Source of the DNA: Chersky-840 sp963811775
Lineage (GTDB): Bacteria; Actinomycetota; Acidimicrobiia; Acidimicrobiales; UBA8190
Assembly (NCBI GenBank): GCA_963811775.1
Contig: CAWESO010000008.1
Coordinates: 231,070 to 295,069, forward strand
Direction: 5' to 3'
Length of the DNA stretch: 64,000 nt
A program made the translations under genes and the position numbers. The number at the start of each line of letters is the position of its first letter. The stretch's first letter is position 1. Below the pieces are notes generated by a model, which saw nothing but the letters and a program-made list of their open reading frames with translations, made no database searches and was not told the origin of the DNA. Shown one piece after another: positions 1 through 8,232 of the stretch.

Positions 1-853
1 CCGCACGCGCCGTCGTTGTCGATGAGCCGTACCGCCCCGACTTTCGCCGCCACCAGGAGGCGGACCTCGCCGTGCACCTCGGCCGGGCACCGCAGCGTCT
101 CGGGGTCGACGACGACGGCGTAGTCGGGCGTGACGAGCGGCTCGGCCACGAGCACCGCCGTCATGGCCGCCGTCACGCGCACGGGGTCGCGCTCACCCCG
201 CTCGACACAGGCCCGCCCGGCCCGCAGCGCCCGGTGCAGCGCCAGCGCCGCGGACCGCTCGGGCGGCGACAGGCGGACGTTGCGGCTCGACAGCGCCAGC
301 CCGTCGGGCTCGCGCACGGTGGGACAGCCGACGACCTCGACGGGGATCGACAGGTCGGCGACCATGCGGCGCACCACGGCCAGCTGCTGGAAGTCCTTCT
401 CGCCGAAGTAGGCGCGGCATCGGCCCGACAGCGCGAACAGCTTGGCCACCACCGTGGTCACCCCGTCGAAGTGCCCGGGGCGCGACGCCCCCTCGAGCCC
501 CTCGCTCACGCCCTCGACGTGCACCGTCGACGCCACGCGCGACGGCTGGGGGCCGGGTACATCTCTTCCACCGGCGGCGCGAACACCACCGACGCCCCTG
601 CCGACCGGGCCAGGGCCACATCGGCGTCGAGGTCGCGCGGGTAGGCGGCGAGATCGGCGGCGTCGTTGAATTGCAGCGGGTTGACGAACACCGTCACCGC
701 CACGATGTCGCACTCCGCCACGGCCCGCTCGACGAGGGAGCGGTGCCCGGCGTGCAGCGCCCCCATGGTGGGGACGAGCCCGACGCTGCGCCCGAGGGCC
801 CGCTCGGCATCGAGGGCCGCGGAGAACTGTGCCGCGCTGTGCACCACGCGCAC
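1..853 (-). pseudogene. panC: Pantothenate synthetase PanC, frameshifted, 3' end outside window
   Basis: PanC joins pantoate and beta-alanine using ATP, the last step of pantothenate synthesis in the cytoplasm. The N-terminal third shows the family features LVPTMGALHAGH and VFVNPLQFN, up to EEMYPA near position 560. The rest of the protein (HVEGVSEGLEGASRPGHFDGVTT when read on, then the YFGEKD region and REPDGLALSSRN) is in a different frame. Inserting one base in the G5 run at 548-552 restores a continuous reading frame of about 284 residues ending near RLIDN at the window edge. That is the normal PanC length, so only a few residues lie outside. The 5' part is in frame with the upstream DUF2520 domain with no stop between them, so a GTG at 853 is only one possible start. 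A sequencing or assembly deletion is as likely as a true pseudogene. Confidence 0.8.
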
Positions 854-1738
854 CGCGGCGGCGCGCCGGGGCCGGCGAGCGCCCTGTCCCCCCGTGCCGA
901 CGAGCGCCGGCTTGGCGCCGAGCGCGGCCCGGTCGGCTCGGCGGGGGGTGCGCCGACCGGTGGCGGCGCGCCGTGCATCGGGCGCGCCGTGCGCCGCGGG
1001 GCGCGCCGCGGGACCCGCGGCCGCGGGCCGTTGTGCCACCAGGCGCCGGGCCAGGGCGACGCCGGCGTCGTAGCCGGGGACCTCCGAGGCGTCGAGGGTG
1101 AGGCGATGGCGCTCGAGGGTCGCCTCGTCCCCGCGCGCCGCGGGCCCGGTGAGCGCGGCCACGGGACCGAGCTCGGCCACGTCGGTCATCGCGGCGCGCG
1201 CCAGGCCGAGGAAGGTGTCGAGGTCGAGGCCGGCCGAGGCCGCCACCCGCTCCACCTGGCCCATGAGCGCCACCAGGTGATTCGAGGCGATGCACGCCGC
1301 GGCGTGATAGGCGGGGCGGTGCTCGTCGTCGACGACCACGACCGACCCCCCGAGCACGCCGGCGAGCTCGGCGGCCACCGGGTCACCGGCCACGGCGAAG
1401 GTGATCCCGCTGCGCAGGCGGACCCGGCCCACCTCGGCGGAGGGCAGGGGCACGAGCGGGTGCAGCGACGCCCGGCGGGGATGGGTGGCGAGCACGTCGA
1501 GCCCGAGCGCTCCCGACAGGTGGAGGACGACGGTGCCCGGAACGGGCACGACGCGGGCGGAAACCTCGGCGAGCGCCGCATCGGTGGTCGCGATCACGAG
1601 GACGTCGACGCCCCGGGCGGCACCGGCCACGTCGTCATGGCGCCCCAGGAGCTCCCGCACGTCGCATCCGGCGTCGGCGAGCGCCGCAGCCAGGGAACGA
1701 CCAGCCCTTCCCGGACCGATCAGTCGGACAGTTGTCAC
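854..1738 (-). CDS. Rossmann-like DUF2520 protein, reading in frame into PanC
   Basis: This is an oxidoreductase-like protein with an N-terminal Rossmann fold (IGPGRAGRSLAAAL at the start) and a DUF2520 C-terminal helical part (HLSGALG, ASLHPLVPLPS, HAAACIASNHLVALM, LTGPAARGD, all family features as I know them). The family is related to ketopantoate and pyrroline-5-carboxylate reductases, and sits before panC in mycobacteria, so a role in pantoate supply is possible but unproven. I chose the GTG at 1738, which puts the dinucleotide-binding motif at the N-terminus. No stop codon separates it from PanC. The domain runs through about 65 Ala/Arg/Pro-rich residues into PanC, so it may be a natural fusion or may have lost its own stop by another indel. 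Confidence 0.75.
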
Positions 1739-1798
1739 CAGACACCTCTCTGCGCTCCAGCCCCTCACCGAGGGTGCCGGTCGCTCCAGGCGATCGGA

Positions 1799-2257
1799 TC
1801 AGTACCCGGCCAGTGTACCCACGATTTCGACCGCTCCACCAGCCCTCTTTCGGGCACCGGGGGGGACGAGATCGGGCGCCAGCTCGGCCAGCGGCTCGAC
1901 CACGAAACGTCGTTCCCACATGCGGGGATGGGGGACCACGAGGTCCTCGTCCTCGACCACCTCGTCGCCCACCAGGAGCACGTCGACGTCCAAGGTGCGT
2001 GGGCCCCAGCGCACCTCGCGCCGGCGCTGCGCCGCGTCCTCGAGCCGACGGGCCAGGGCCAACAGCTCGCGGGCCCCGAGCCCGGTGTCGAGCTCGACCA
2101 CCACGTTGAGGTACGGGCCCTGGCCCTCGGGGCCCCCGACGGGCTCGGTCTCGTACAACCGCGACACGGCCACCACGTCGGGCAGCGCCTCGACGGCCCG
2201 GGCCAGGTACCCCTGGCGGTCGCCCAGGTTGGACCCGAGGCCGAGGAAGGCCCGCAC
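1799..2257 (-). CDS. folK: 2-amino-4-hydroxy-6-hydroxymethyldihydropteridine diphosphokinase
   Basis: HPPK transfers pyrophosphate from ATP to 6-hydroxymethyl-dihydropterin in folate synthesis. The 152-residue protein has the N-terminal LGLGSNLGDR motif, the YETEPVGG segment, PYLNVVVELDT, and the signature RWGPRTLDVDVLL with the catalytic aspartates, followed by VPHPRMWERRFVV. This is the full usual length. It starts with GTG 2 bases after the folB stop, so it is read as part of the fol operon and probably translationally coupled to folB. Confidence 0.95.
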   Translation of the reverse strand: MRAFLGLGSNLGDRQGYLARAVEALPDVVAVSRLYETEPVGGPEGQGPYLNVVVELDTGLGARELLALARRLEDAAQRRREVRWGPRTLDVDVLLVGDEVVEDEDLVVPHPRMWERRFVVEPLAELAPDLVPPGARKRAGGAVEIVGTLAGY

Positions 2258-2259
2258 CC

Positions 2260-2679
2260 TCAGCCCGGGCGCGGCGCCGCGCCGGGGCCCGGGGACGACG
2301 GGGCCGGGTCCCGACGGCGGTGGAGGCGGACGCCGGTCGAGTCGACGGGGGCGGTGACGGGGGGGCGGAGCTTGCGCACCGTCACGGTGACCTGGTCGAC
2401 GGCGGGGTCCTCGAGGACGCGCGTGGCGATGGCGGCGGCGAGGGTCTCGAGGAGCCGACGGGGCGGCCCGGCGATGACAGCCAGCGCGGCGTCGACGGCC
2501 GCGGCGTAGTCGGCGCTGTCACCGAGGTCGTCGCTCGACACCGCCGGCGCCAGGTCGAGGTACAGGTCGAGGTCGACCTCGAAGGGCTGCGGCCGCGTCT
2601 GCTCCTCGGGCAGCACGCCGTGGACCCCCTCGGCGCGCAGCCCCCGCACCTCGATGCGGTCCGCCCCGCCGCCAGCCAC
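2260..2679 (-). CDS. folB: Dihydroneopterin aldolase
   Basis: FolB converts dihydroneopterin to 6-hydroxymethyl-dihydropterin and glycolaldehyde, the step just before FolK. The 139-residue product shows IEVRGLRAEGVHGVLPEE (the GxHGxxxEE motif), the FEVDLDLYLDL strand, the DSADYAAAVDAAL region and the LLETLAAAIA helix with the catalytic-site glutamate, then VTVTVRKLRPP. I chose the GTG at 2679 because upstream in-frame residues look unlike the family. The C-terminus has an extra Pro/Arg-rich tail of about 20 residues. Confidence 0.92.
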   Translation of the reverse strand: MAGGGADRIEVRGLRAEGVHGVLPEEQTRPQPFEVDLDLYLDLAPAVSSDDLGDSADYAAAVDAALAVIAGPPRRLLETLAAAIATRVLEDPAVDQVTVTVRKLRPPVTAPVDSTGVRLHRRRDPAPSSPGPGAAPRPG

Positions 2680-2707
2680 GCCGCGCCCCGCTCGTTCGGG
2701 AGTCGGG

Positions 2708-3220
2708 TCAGGTGGCGCCGGGGACGCCGAGCTCCGACGCCCGGGCCACCATGTCCAGGCCCGGGGGCCCCATGGGGTGGCCGACGAGGCGCTCGACCAC
2801 GGCGATGGACTGCGGGCCCCCCGGCAGCCGCCCGCTCCACAGGAGGTAGCCGCCCACCACGCCCATGAGCCGGTCGCCGAGCTCCTCTTGGTGCACGAGG
2901 AGGCGCTCACCCCCGTGCAGCCAGGTGTCGAGGTTGCGGTACAGGTCGACGAGCGTCTCGCGCACGTCGCCCGAGGAGGCCAGGGGGAAGTGCGACCACA
3001 CCAGCTCGCCCTCGTCGTAGGCGGCCAGGTTGTGCGGGGATGGCAGCAGCGACACCACCCGGGTGAAGCCCTGCACCCGCAGCCAGATGATCTCCTCCTG
3101 CCGGCGGACGCGTCGATGGTTGGGCGCGAACCCCCCGGGGCGCTCGCTGACCGCCAGCTGGTCTTTCACGATCCACGTGAAGTTGCGCGGGGGGATCCCC
3201 GCCGCCCACTTCCCTTTCAC
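2708..3220 (-). CDS. Dual-specificity-phosphatase-like protein lacking the catalytic cysteine
   Basis: I do not know a named family for this 170-residue protein. It resembles a small cysteine phosphatase fold. An N-terminal stretch with a TWIVKDQLAVSERPG strand is followed by VVSLLPSPHNLAAYDE, which resembles the phosphatase beta-strand and general-acid loop. Then LLVHQEELGDRLMGVVGGYLLW sits where the HCx5R active-site loop should be (residues about 118-125). The spacing H-x-x5-R is kept, but the cysteine is a glutamine, so it is unlikely to hydrolyse phosphate by the usual mechanism. It sits between folP and folB on the same strand, with short gaps on both sides, so it probably belongs to the folate operon. 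It may bind a phosphorylated pterin or act as a scaffold. The function is an inference. Confidence 0.65.
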   Translation of the reverse strand: MKGKWAAGIPPRNFTWIVKDQLAVSERPGGFAPNHRRVRRQEEIIWLRVQGFTRVVSLLPSPHNLAAYDEGELVWSHFPLASSGDVRETLVDLYRNLDTWLHGGERLLVHQEELGDRLMGVVGGYLLWSGRLPGGPQSIAVVERLVGHPMGPPGLDMVARASELGVPGAT

Positions 3221-3323
3221 CTGTCGCCCCTTGTCGTCTTCGACCGCCGTCTCACCGGGCCAGGACTACCAGAACGACGGGCCCCGGCGCGCCACGTCCG
3301 GTCCGTGGCCCCCGGGACCCTGC

Positions 3324-4136
3324 TCACCGCGCCACCGCCCGGGCCGGCCCCGGGGCCAGGCGTGTCGTCCCCACCAGGGTGGCGGCCTCGGTCGCACTGG
3401 ACACGTCGTGGACCCGGACCATGGCCGCGCCCGCCAGCATGGCCCAGGTGGCGGTGGCGATCGATCCCGCCAGGCGGTCGGCCATGGGCGCGGGCTCGGC
3501 CCCGGGGCCCGCGGCCAGACGCCCCAGGAAGCTCTTGCGACTGGTCCCCACGAGCACGGGGAAGCCCTCGGCCACGAGGTCGGGAAGATGGTGCAGAAGC
3601 GCCAGGTTGTGGTCCACGGTCTTGCCGAAGCCGATGCCCGGGTCGACCCAGACCTCGTGCACCCCGGCCTCCAGCGCGGCGTGCGCCCGGGCGCAGAGGT
3701 AGCCGTGCACCTCGGCCACCACGTCGTCGTAGCGCGGCGCGGCCTGCATGGTGCGGGGCTCGCCCTGTTTGTGCATGGCCACCCACCCCACGCCCGACTC
3801 CGCCGCCACCGGCCACAACGACGCCGAGACATCGTTGATGAGCGTCGCCCCGGCCGCCACCGCGGCCTCGGCCACGGCTCGCTTCACCGTGTCGACCGAC
3901 ACCCGCACATGCGGCGCCAGGGCCTCGACGACCCGCACCACGCGCCGCAGCTCCTCGCGCTCGGTCACGGGCTCGGCCCCGGGTCGGGTCGACTCGCCCC
4001 CCACGTCTACGACCGCCGCGCCGTGGCGCGCCATCTCGAGACCGTGGGCGACGGCGCGCTCCGGGTCGAAGAACAGGCCGCCGTCGGAGAACGAGTCCGG
4101 GGTGACGTTGAGCACACCCATGACCCGAGGGACCAT
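3324..4136 (-). CDS. folP: Dihydropteroate synthase
   Basis: FolP condenses 6-hydroxymethyl-dihydropterin pyrophosphate with p-aminobenzoate and is the sulfonamide target. The 270-residue TIM barrel has VMGVLNVTPDSFSDGG (the loop that covers the active site), DVGGESTRPGAEPV, the DTVKRAVAEAA strand, LINDVSA, AMHKQGEPRTMQ, DPGIGFGKTVDHN, the SRKSFLG lysine motif and a final VRVHDV. All usual substrate-binding residues are visible. It lies 67 bp after the folE stop and 103 bp before the phosphatase-like gene, in the same transcription direction. Confidence 0.96.
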   Translation of the reverse strand: MVPRVMGVLNVTPDSFSDGGLFFDPERAVAHGLEMARHGAAVVDVGGESTRPGAEPVTEREELRRVVRVVEALAPHVRVSVDTVKRAVAEAAVAAGATLINDVSASLWPVAAESGVGWVAMHKQGEPRTMQAAPRYDDVVAEVHGYLCARAHAALEAGVHEVWVDPGIGFGKTVDHNLALLHHLPDLVAEGFPVLVGTSRKSFLGRLAAGPGAEPAPMADRLAGSIATATWAMLAGAAMVRVHDVSSATEAATLVGTTRLAPGPARAVAR

Positions 4137-4203
4137 GCCCGTAGGTTAGGGCCGGCTCCTCGGCCCCGGAGGCGGGGAATGCCGAGGGTGGGGCCACCCC
4201 GTC

Positions 4204-4773
4204 TCAGCGGCCGTGCACGTACTGCATGGCTTCGGCCCGGGTCCGGGGATCGTCCCGGAACAGGCCGCGGACGGCCGAGGTGATGGTGAGGGTCCCGGGC
4301 TTCTTCACGCCGCGCATCGACATGCACAGGTGTTCGGCCTCGACGACGACGAGGACGCCGCGGGGCTCGAGGGCTTTCTCCATGGTGTCGGCGATCTGCG
4401 TCGTCATGCGCTCTTGGACCTGGAGGCGCCGGGCGTAGACGTCGACGAGGCGGGCCAGCTTCGACAGCCCCGTCATCCGCCCGTCCTCGCCGGGGATGTA
4501 GCCCACGTGCGCCTTGCCCATGAACGGCACCATGTGGTGCTCGCACAGCGACGCGAACGGGATGTCGCGCACCATGACCATCTCGTCGTGGTCGGCGGCG
4601 AAGCTCACCGTCAGATGGCTCTCGGGATCCTCGTCGACGCCGGCGAACAATTCTTCGTACATCGCCGCCACCCGGCGCGGCGTGGCCCGCAGTCCCTCCC
4701 GGCCCCGGTCCTCCCCGATGGCGTCGAGCAGCTCGCCGACGAGCTGTTCGACTCGGGCGCGGTCGACGGTCAC
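4204..4773 (-). CDS. folE: GTP cyclohydrolase I
   Basis: FolE opens and rearranges GTP to dihydroneopterin triphosphate, the first committed step of folate synthesis. The 189-residue protein has GLRATPRRVAAMYEELF, the zinc-ligand segment SLCEHHMVPFMGKAHVGYIP, GLSKLARLVDVYARRLQVQERMT, and VVVEAEHLCMSMRGV with the second zinc cysteine. I chose the GTG at 4773, 10 bases after the hpt stop, because residues further upstream do not match the family. In many actinobacteria ftsH separates hpt from folE; here the two genes are adjacent. Confidence 0.95.
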   Translation of the reverse strand: MTVDRARVEQLVGELLDAIGEDRGREGLRATPRRVAAMYEELFAGVDEDPESHLTVSFAADHDEMVMVRDIPFASLCEHHMVPFMGKAHVGYIPGEDGRMTGLSKLARLVDVYARRLQVQERMTTQIADTMEKALEPRGVLVVVEAEHLCMSMRGVKKPGTLTITSAVRGLFRDDPRTRAEAMQYVHGR

Positions 4774-4783
4774 GGCACCGGCG

Positions 4784-5395
4784 TCAGTCGACGGGGATCG
4801 GGCCCTGGTAGACCCGGATGTCAGGGACGTTGCGGTACCGCTCGGCCACATCGAGCCCGTACCCCACCACGAAGTCGGGGGGGATGCGGAACCCGACGTA
4901 GCGCAGGTCGAGCTTGGCCCGCTGCCGGCCCTCTTTCACCAGGAGCGCGCACACCTCGAGACTGGCCGGGTGCCGGGCGAGCAGGCTCCGGCGCAGGTAC
5001 GACAGGGTGAGCCCGCTGTCGACGATGTCCTCCACCACGAGGACGTGCCGATCGGTCAGGTCGGAGTCGAGGTCCTTCACGATGCGCACCACACCGCTCG
5101 TCGTGGTGGCCGACCCGTACGACGCCACCGCCATGACGTCGACCTCCACCGGCAGCTGGATGGCGCGGGCCAGATCGCTCATGAAGACGAACGCACCCTT
5201 CAACACACCCACGAGCAGCGGAGGCCGGCCGTCGTAGTCGGCGGTGAGCTCGTCGCCGAGCTCCGTCACCCGTTTCTGCAGGACGTCCTCGGCCACCACG
5301 ATCTGACCCAGGTCCGGGTCGTCGCGCCACCGGTCGCTGATCACCGTCGCACCGGCGGGCCCTTGGCGCGTCCATCGGTCATCGGGCGCCGACAC
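4784..5395 (-). CDS. hpt: Hypoxanthine phosphoribosyltransferase
   Basis: Hpt salvages hypoxanthine and guanine to IMP and GMP using PRPP. The 203-residue protein shows LLVGVLKGAFVFMSDLARAI, the ASYGS flexible-loop motif, and the PRPP-binding motif VLVVEDIVDSGLTLSYL, followed by FVVGYGLDVAERYRNVPDI near the C-terminus. Its start overlaps the end of tilS by 17 bases, an arrangement conserved in many Gram-positive bacteria, so the two are translationally coupled. Confidence 0.96.
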   Translation of the reverse strand: MSAPDDRWTRQGPAGATVISDRWRDDPDLGQIVVAEDVLQKRVTELGDELTADYDGRPPLLVGVLKGAFVFMSDLARAIQLPVEVDVMAVASYGSATTTSGVVRIVKDLDSDLTDRHVLVVEDIVDSGLTLSYLRRSLLARHPASLEVCALLVKEGRQRAKLDLRYVGFRIPPDFVVGYGLDVAERYRNVPDIRVYQGPIPVD

Positions 5396-6404
5396 TACCC
5401 GACGCCTCTGGCGGCACCGGCGCCGAGGAGAGCGCCCCGCGCGCCCGGCGCACCCGGGTGCCGGGGGCGACGTCGGTGGCCCCTATCTGCCCCCGGGCCA
5501 CGGCCAGGACCCGCTCCACCGCGGCGAGGTCGGGGGGATGGGGGGCGTCGCCGCGCAGCCAGCGGCGCGTGGCCCGGCGGGCCAGGGGGGCGGGGGCCGC
5601 GCCGAGCGCCTTGGCGTCGGCTGGGTCGAGGGCGGCCGCGAGCTCCTCGAGCAGCCCGGCCTCGTCGGCCAGGAGAGCGGCCTGGCGGGCCAGGACCGGC
5701 ACCAGGTCGCGCCCGGCGATGGCATTGGCGAGCGGCAGCAGCTCGTGGCGGATGCGGTTGCGCACGAAGCGGCGGTCGTCGTTGGAGGGGTCGCGCACGG
5801 GCTCGAGGGCGAGGGCGCCACACAGCGCCTGGGTCTGGGCCCGACGCAGGGCGAGGATCGGGTGGGCGGGGCCGGGGTGCATGGCCGCCAGCCCGTCGAG
5901 GCCCGACCCCCGCAGGAGGTTCACGAGGACGGTCTCGGCCTGGTCGTCCATGGTGTGGCCGGTGGCGGCGCCCTCGGGCAGGGCGGCGCGGCGCGCGGCG
6001 CGGGCGCGCGCTTCGAGGTTCGGTCCGGGCTCGAGGTCCACCCGCACGGCGACGAATTGCGCCCCGAGGCGGGTGGCGGCCTCGGCCACGACGTCGGCTT
6101 CGGCCCCCGATCCCGGGCGCAGACCGTGGTCGACGTGGACCGCGGTCACCGCACACCCCGCGGCGAGGGCCAGGGCCATGAGCGCGAGGGAATCGGCGCC
6201 GCCGGACACCGCGCAGGTGAGCGGGGCCCCGGGGACGGGGAAGGTACAGGCGCCGAGCAGGCCGACGACGGTGGCCTCGGCGGGCCGACCGTGGTGCGCC
6301 TCGGGCCGGTCACCGTCGGGCCGGTCACCGTCGGGCCGGTCACCGTCGGGCCGGTCGCCGTCGGGCCGGTGACCGTCGGGCCGGTCGCCCCGGGGCCCGG
6401 CCAT
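5379..6404 (-). CDS. tilS: tRNA(Ile)-lysidine synthase with an N-terminal DGDRP repeat
   Basis: TilS adds lysine to the wobble cytidine of tRNA-Ile(CAU), changing its specificity from Met to Ile. The P-loop SGGADSLALMAL is at about residues 62-73, followed by VHVDHGLRPGS, the GHTMDDQAETVLVNLLRGSG motif and the RRFVRNRIRHELLP motif. The ATG at 6404 shares its A with the TGA of the upstream metalloprotease (TGATG), which supports this start. It leaves a strange N-terminus of about 35 residues made of DGDRP pentapeptides, encoded by a 15-bp tandem repeat. Other TilS proteins start much closer to the P-loop. Confidence 0.9.
   Translation of the reverse strand: MAGPRGDRPDGHRPDGDRPDGDRPDGDRPDGDRPEAHHGRPAEATVVGLLGACTFPVPGAPLTCAVSGGADSLALMALALAAGCAVTAVHVDHGLRPGSGAEADVVAEAATRLGAQFVAVRVDLEPGPNLEARARAARRAALPEGAATGHTMDDQAETVLVNLLRGSGLDGLAAMHPGPAHPILALRRAQTQALCGALALEPVRDPSNDDRRFVRNRIRHELLPLANAIAGRDLVPVLARQAALLADEAGLLEELAAALDPADAKALGAAPAPLARRATRRWLRGDAPHPPDLAAVERVLAVARGQIGATDVAPGTRVRRARGALSSAPVPPEASGSVGAR
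6301..6390. repeat. Six 15-bp tandem units inside tilS
   Basis: Six head-to-tail units of the form TCGGGCCGGTCACCG fill this stretch, with one or two substitutions in the last three units. Because the unit is 15 bp, copy-number change would keep the tilS frame and only alter the number of DGDRP pentapeptides. Confidence 0.95.
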
Positions 6405-7495
6405 CACCCTGTGGCGAGTCGCGCCGGTCCGATGCGGGCCACCCACGTCTCGGGGTGGCGGATCTCGTCCATGGTGGGGAGCATCTCGGGCCCCTCCCAC
6501 ACGCGGCTGAGCAGCTCCGGCCCGCCCGACGCCTCGATGGCGCGGATGAAACGCTCCCCCGCCTCGTACTGGCGCAGCTTCGCCTCGATGCCGACAAGCT
6601 GCTGCAACAGCCGTGACGGCAGGCTGGCCCGACGGCGGCGCTCGCGCAGGACCCGGGAGAAGATCTCGGCGTCGGGGACGGCGTCGTGGCCGGCGCGGTC
6701 CATGGTGATGTCGCCGTGGCCCTCGAGCAGGCTCATCATGGCCTGGATCCGGTTGATCACCTCGAGCTGCTCGGGAGGGGCGACGAGGCCGAGCATCCCG
6801 GCCTCTTCGAGGGGGTTCTTCCCGGCCCGGACCGCCGCCGCGGCACGGCGCAACGCGTCGGCGAAGCGGCGCGGGTCGGGCGCCACCCCGGACATGGCCT
6901 GGTCGACGAGGGACAGGAAATGGGGGCGCAACCACGGGACGCCGGTGAACTGGCACCGGTGGGTGACCTCGTGCAGCGCGATCCACAACCGGAATTGCTT
7001 GGCCGGGAAGTTGTGGCGCTTCTCGAGCGCCACGATGTTCGGGCCCACGTACGACACGACGCCGCCGGTGTCCTCCCCTTCGGCCAACAGCAGGTCGTAC
7101 TGCCCCAGGACGCGTGTCGCCATCCATCCGAGGACGAGGCCCATCTGCGCGCCGGTGGCCCGGCGGGTCGCTCCTGCCAGCGGGCCGTGCAGGGAGCCAG
7201 TGTCGAGCTTCTCGAGGACCGGCTCGAGCAGGCGGCGGAACGACGACACGTTGGCCCGGACCCAGCCGGCCCGGTCGAGCACGAGGGCTCCGGCGCTGCC
7301 GGTGGCGGGGCGCAACCCGGTGGCCTCGATCACGAGGGCCTCGGCGCGCGTGGTGGCCTCGGAGAAGTCGGCCTCGAGCTGCGCCGTGGTGGCCGCGTCG
7401 AGCGTCCCGGCCCCGGGCGGGCCCAGAAGCGAGCCTCGCGTGCCGACCCACGTGGCGACGCGTTCGGCCACGTCCCACGATACGGGGCTGGTCAC
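6404..7495 (-). CDS. Zinc metalloprotease-like protein, DUF2342 / F420-associated family
   Basis: This 363-residue cytoplasmic protein belongs to the DUF2342 family, which is restricted to actinobacteria and often annotated as coenzyme F420 biosynthesis-associated. The zinc site is LWIALHEVTHRCQF (HExxH-like with HEVTH, about residues 172-176), with a likely third ligand in the EGHGDITMD segment. No signal peptide or membrane helix is seen. Its position just before tilS and hpt matches mycobacteria, where the homologue precedes mesJ/tilS. Its substrate is unknown to me. Confidence 0.85.
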   Translation of the reverse strand: MTSPVSWDVAERVATWVGTRGSLLGPPGAGTLDAATTAQLEADFSEATTRAEALVIEATGLRPATGSAGALVLDRAGWVRANVSSFRRLLEPVLEKLDTGSLHGPLAGATRRATGAQMGLVLGWMATRVLGQYDLLLAEGEDTGGVVSYVGPNIVALEKRHNFPAKQFRLWIALHEVTHRCQFTGVPWLRPHFLSLVDQAMSGVAPDPRRFADALRRAAAAVRAGKNPLEEAGMLGLVAPPEQLEVINRIQAMMSLLEGHGDITMDRAGHDAVPDAEIFSRVLRERRRRASLPSRLLQQLVGIEAKLRQYEAGERFIRAIEASGGPELLSRVWEGPEMLPTMDEIRHPETWVARIGPARLATG

Positions 7496-7534
7496 GAGCC
7501 CCAGTGTAGGGATCGTGAGCCGCCCCCCGCCTTC

Positions 7535-7741
7535 TCAGGCGATCTTCTTGCCTCTCAGCCGGGGCGTGCTGGGGCTCAGGTGCAGGCAGCAGTACTCGTC
7601 GTCGTTGTAGATCGACAGCTTGGTGTCGCAGCCGGGCTCGGTGCATACCCGGCCCGAGGCGAACGTGCGCGACGGCCGGCCGTACCCCGTGAACGCCGTG
7701 GCTCCGATCGGCTGATCGCCAAACTCGGTGCGGTCTTCCAT
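7535..7741 (-). CDS. Small zinc-ribbon-like protein
   Basis: This 68-residue protein has four cysteines or histidines placed like a small zinc site: VCTEPGCDTKLSIYNDDEYCCLHLSP. The pattern is C-x4-C-x12-C-C-x-H, resembling the half-ribbon of sigma-factor or ribosome-associated actinobacterial proteins. It stands alone, with 39 bp to the metalloprotease start and about 190 bp to rsrA. I cannot name a function. Coding potential is supported by the conserved-looking Cys pattern and clean G/C-rich third positions. Confidence 0.65.
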   Translation of the reverse strand: MEDRTEFGDQPIGATAFTGYGRPSRTFASGRVCTEPGCDTKLSIYNDDEYCCLHLSPSTPRLRGKKIA

Positions 7742-7933
7742 GACCTGGAACCTCCCACCCGTGTGTTGTCTGGCTACCTATCGGCGCCGCGTCCCAGCAC
7801 AGTGAGGGTGGGAACAGCTCGTTGTGCAATCGTTGTGAATTACCGCCGGCCGACTGCGTGGCGTGGGAGAATCGGGCTCGGACCGCGTTCGGACAAACCG
7901 CCAGGGCGGGCTGCGCCGCCCGGGGTCACCGGG

Positions 7934-8206
7934 TCAGGTCGTTCGACCCGACTCCTCCCGCCGTTCCTCTTCGCTGATGGCGTCGTGCACGCGCTGGCGC
8001 AGGGACTCGGGGACGTGGTCCTTGCAGCGATTGGCGATGACCTGGCGGAGCTCGGACTCGAAGTCGAAGGCGTCCAGACACGGCGAGCACTCGTCGAGAT
8101 GACGTCGGATCTCGGTTCGGCGCTCGTCGGTGAGCTCACCGTCGAGATAGTGGTAGAGCCGCTCGATCGTCCCGTCGCAATCGACTTCGGACTCTTCTGA
8201 CGCCAT
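7934..8206 (-). CDS. rsrA: Zinc anti-sigma factor, RsrA type
   Basis: RsrA binds and silences SigR until disulfide stress oxidises its cysteines and releases zinc. The 90-residue protein is the usual size and has the zinc-binding anti-sigma core around EIRRHLDECSPCLDAFDFE (HxxxCxxC), with additional Cys at positions 9 and 60. It lies 26 bp downstream of sigR in the same direction, as in Streptomyces and mycobacteria, which strongly supports the pairing. Confidence 0.92.
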   Translation of the reverse strand: MASEESEVDCDGTIERLYHYLDGELTDERRTEIRRHLDECSPCLDAFDFESELRQVIANRCKDHVPESLRQRVHDAISEEERREESGRTT

Positions 8207-8232
8207 CTCGTGTCCTCCCCTCAGCCTCGAGG

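Noticed and set aside
6301..6390. Short repeats that could be taken for a CRISPR array
   Set aside because: The units follow each other without spacers and are in frame inside tilS.
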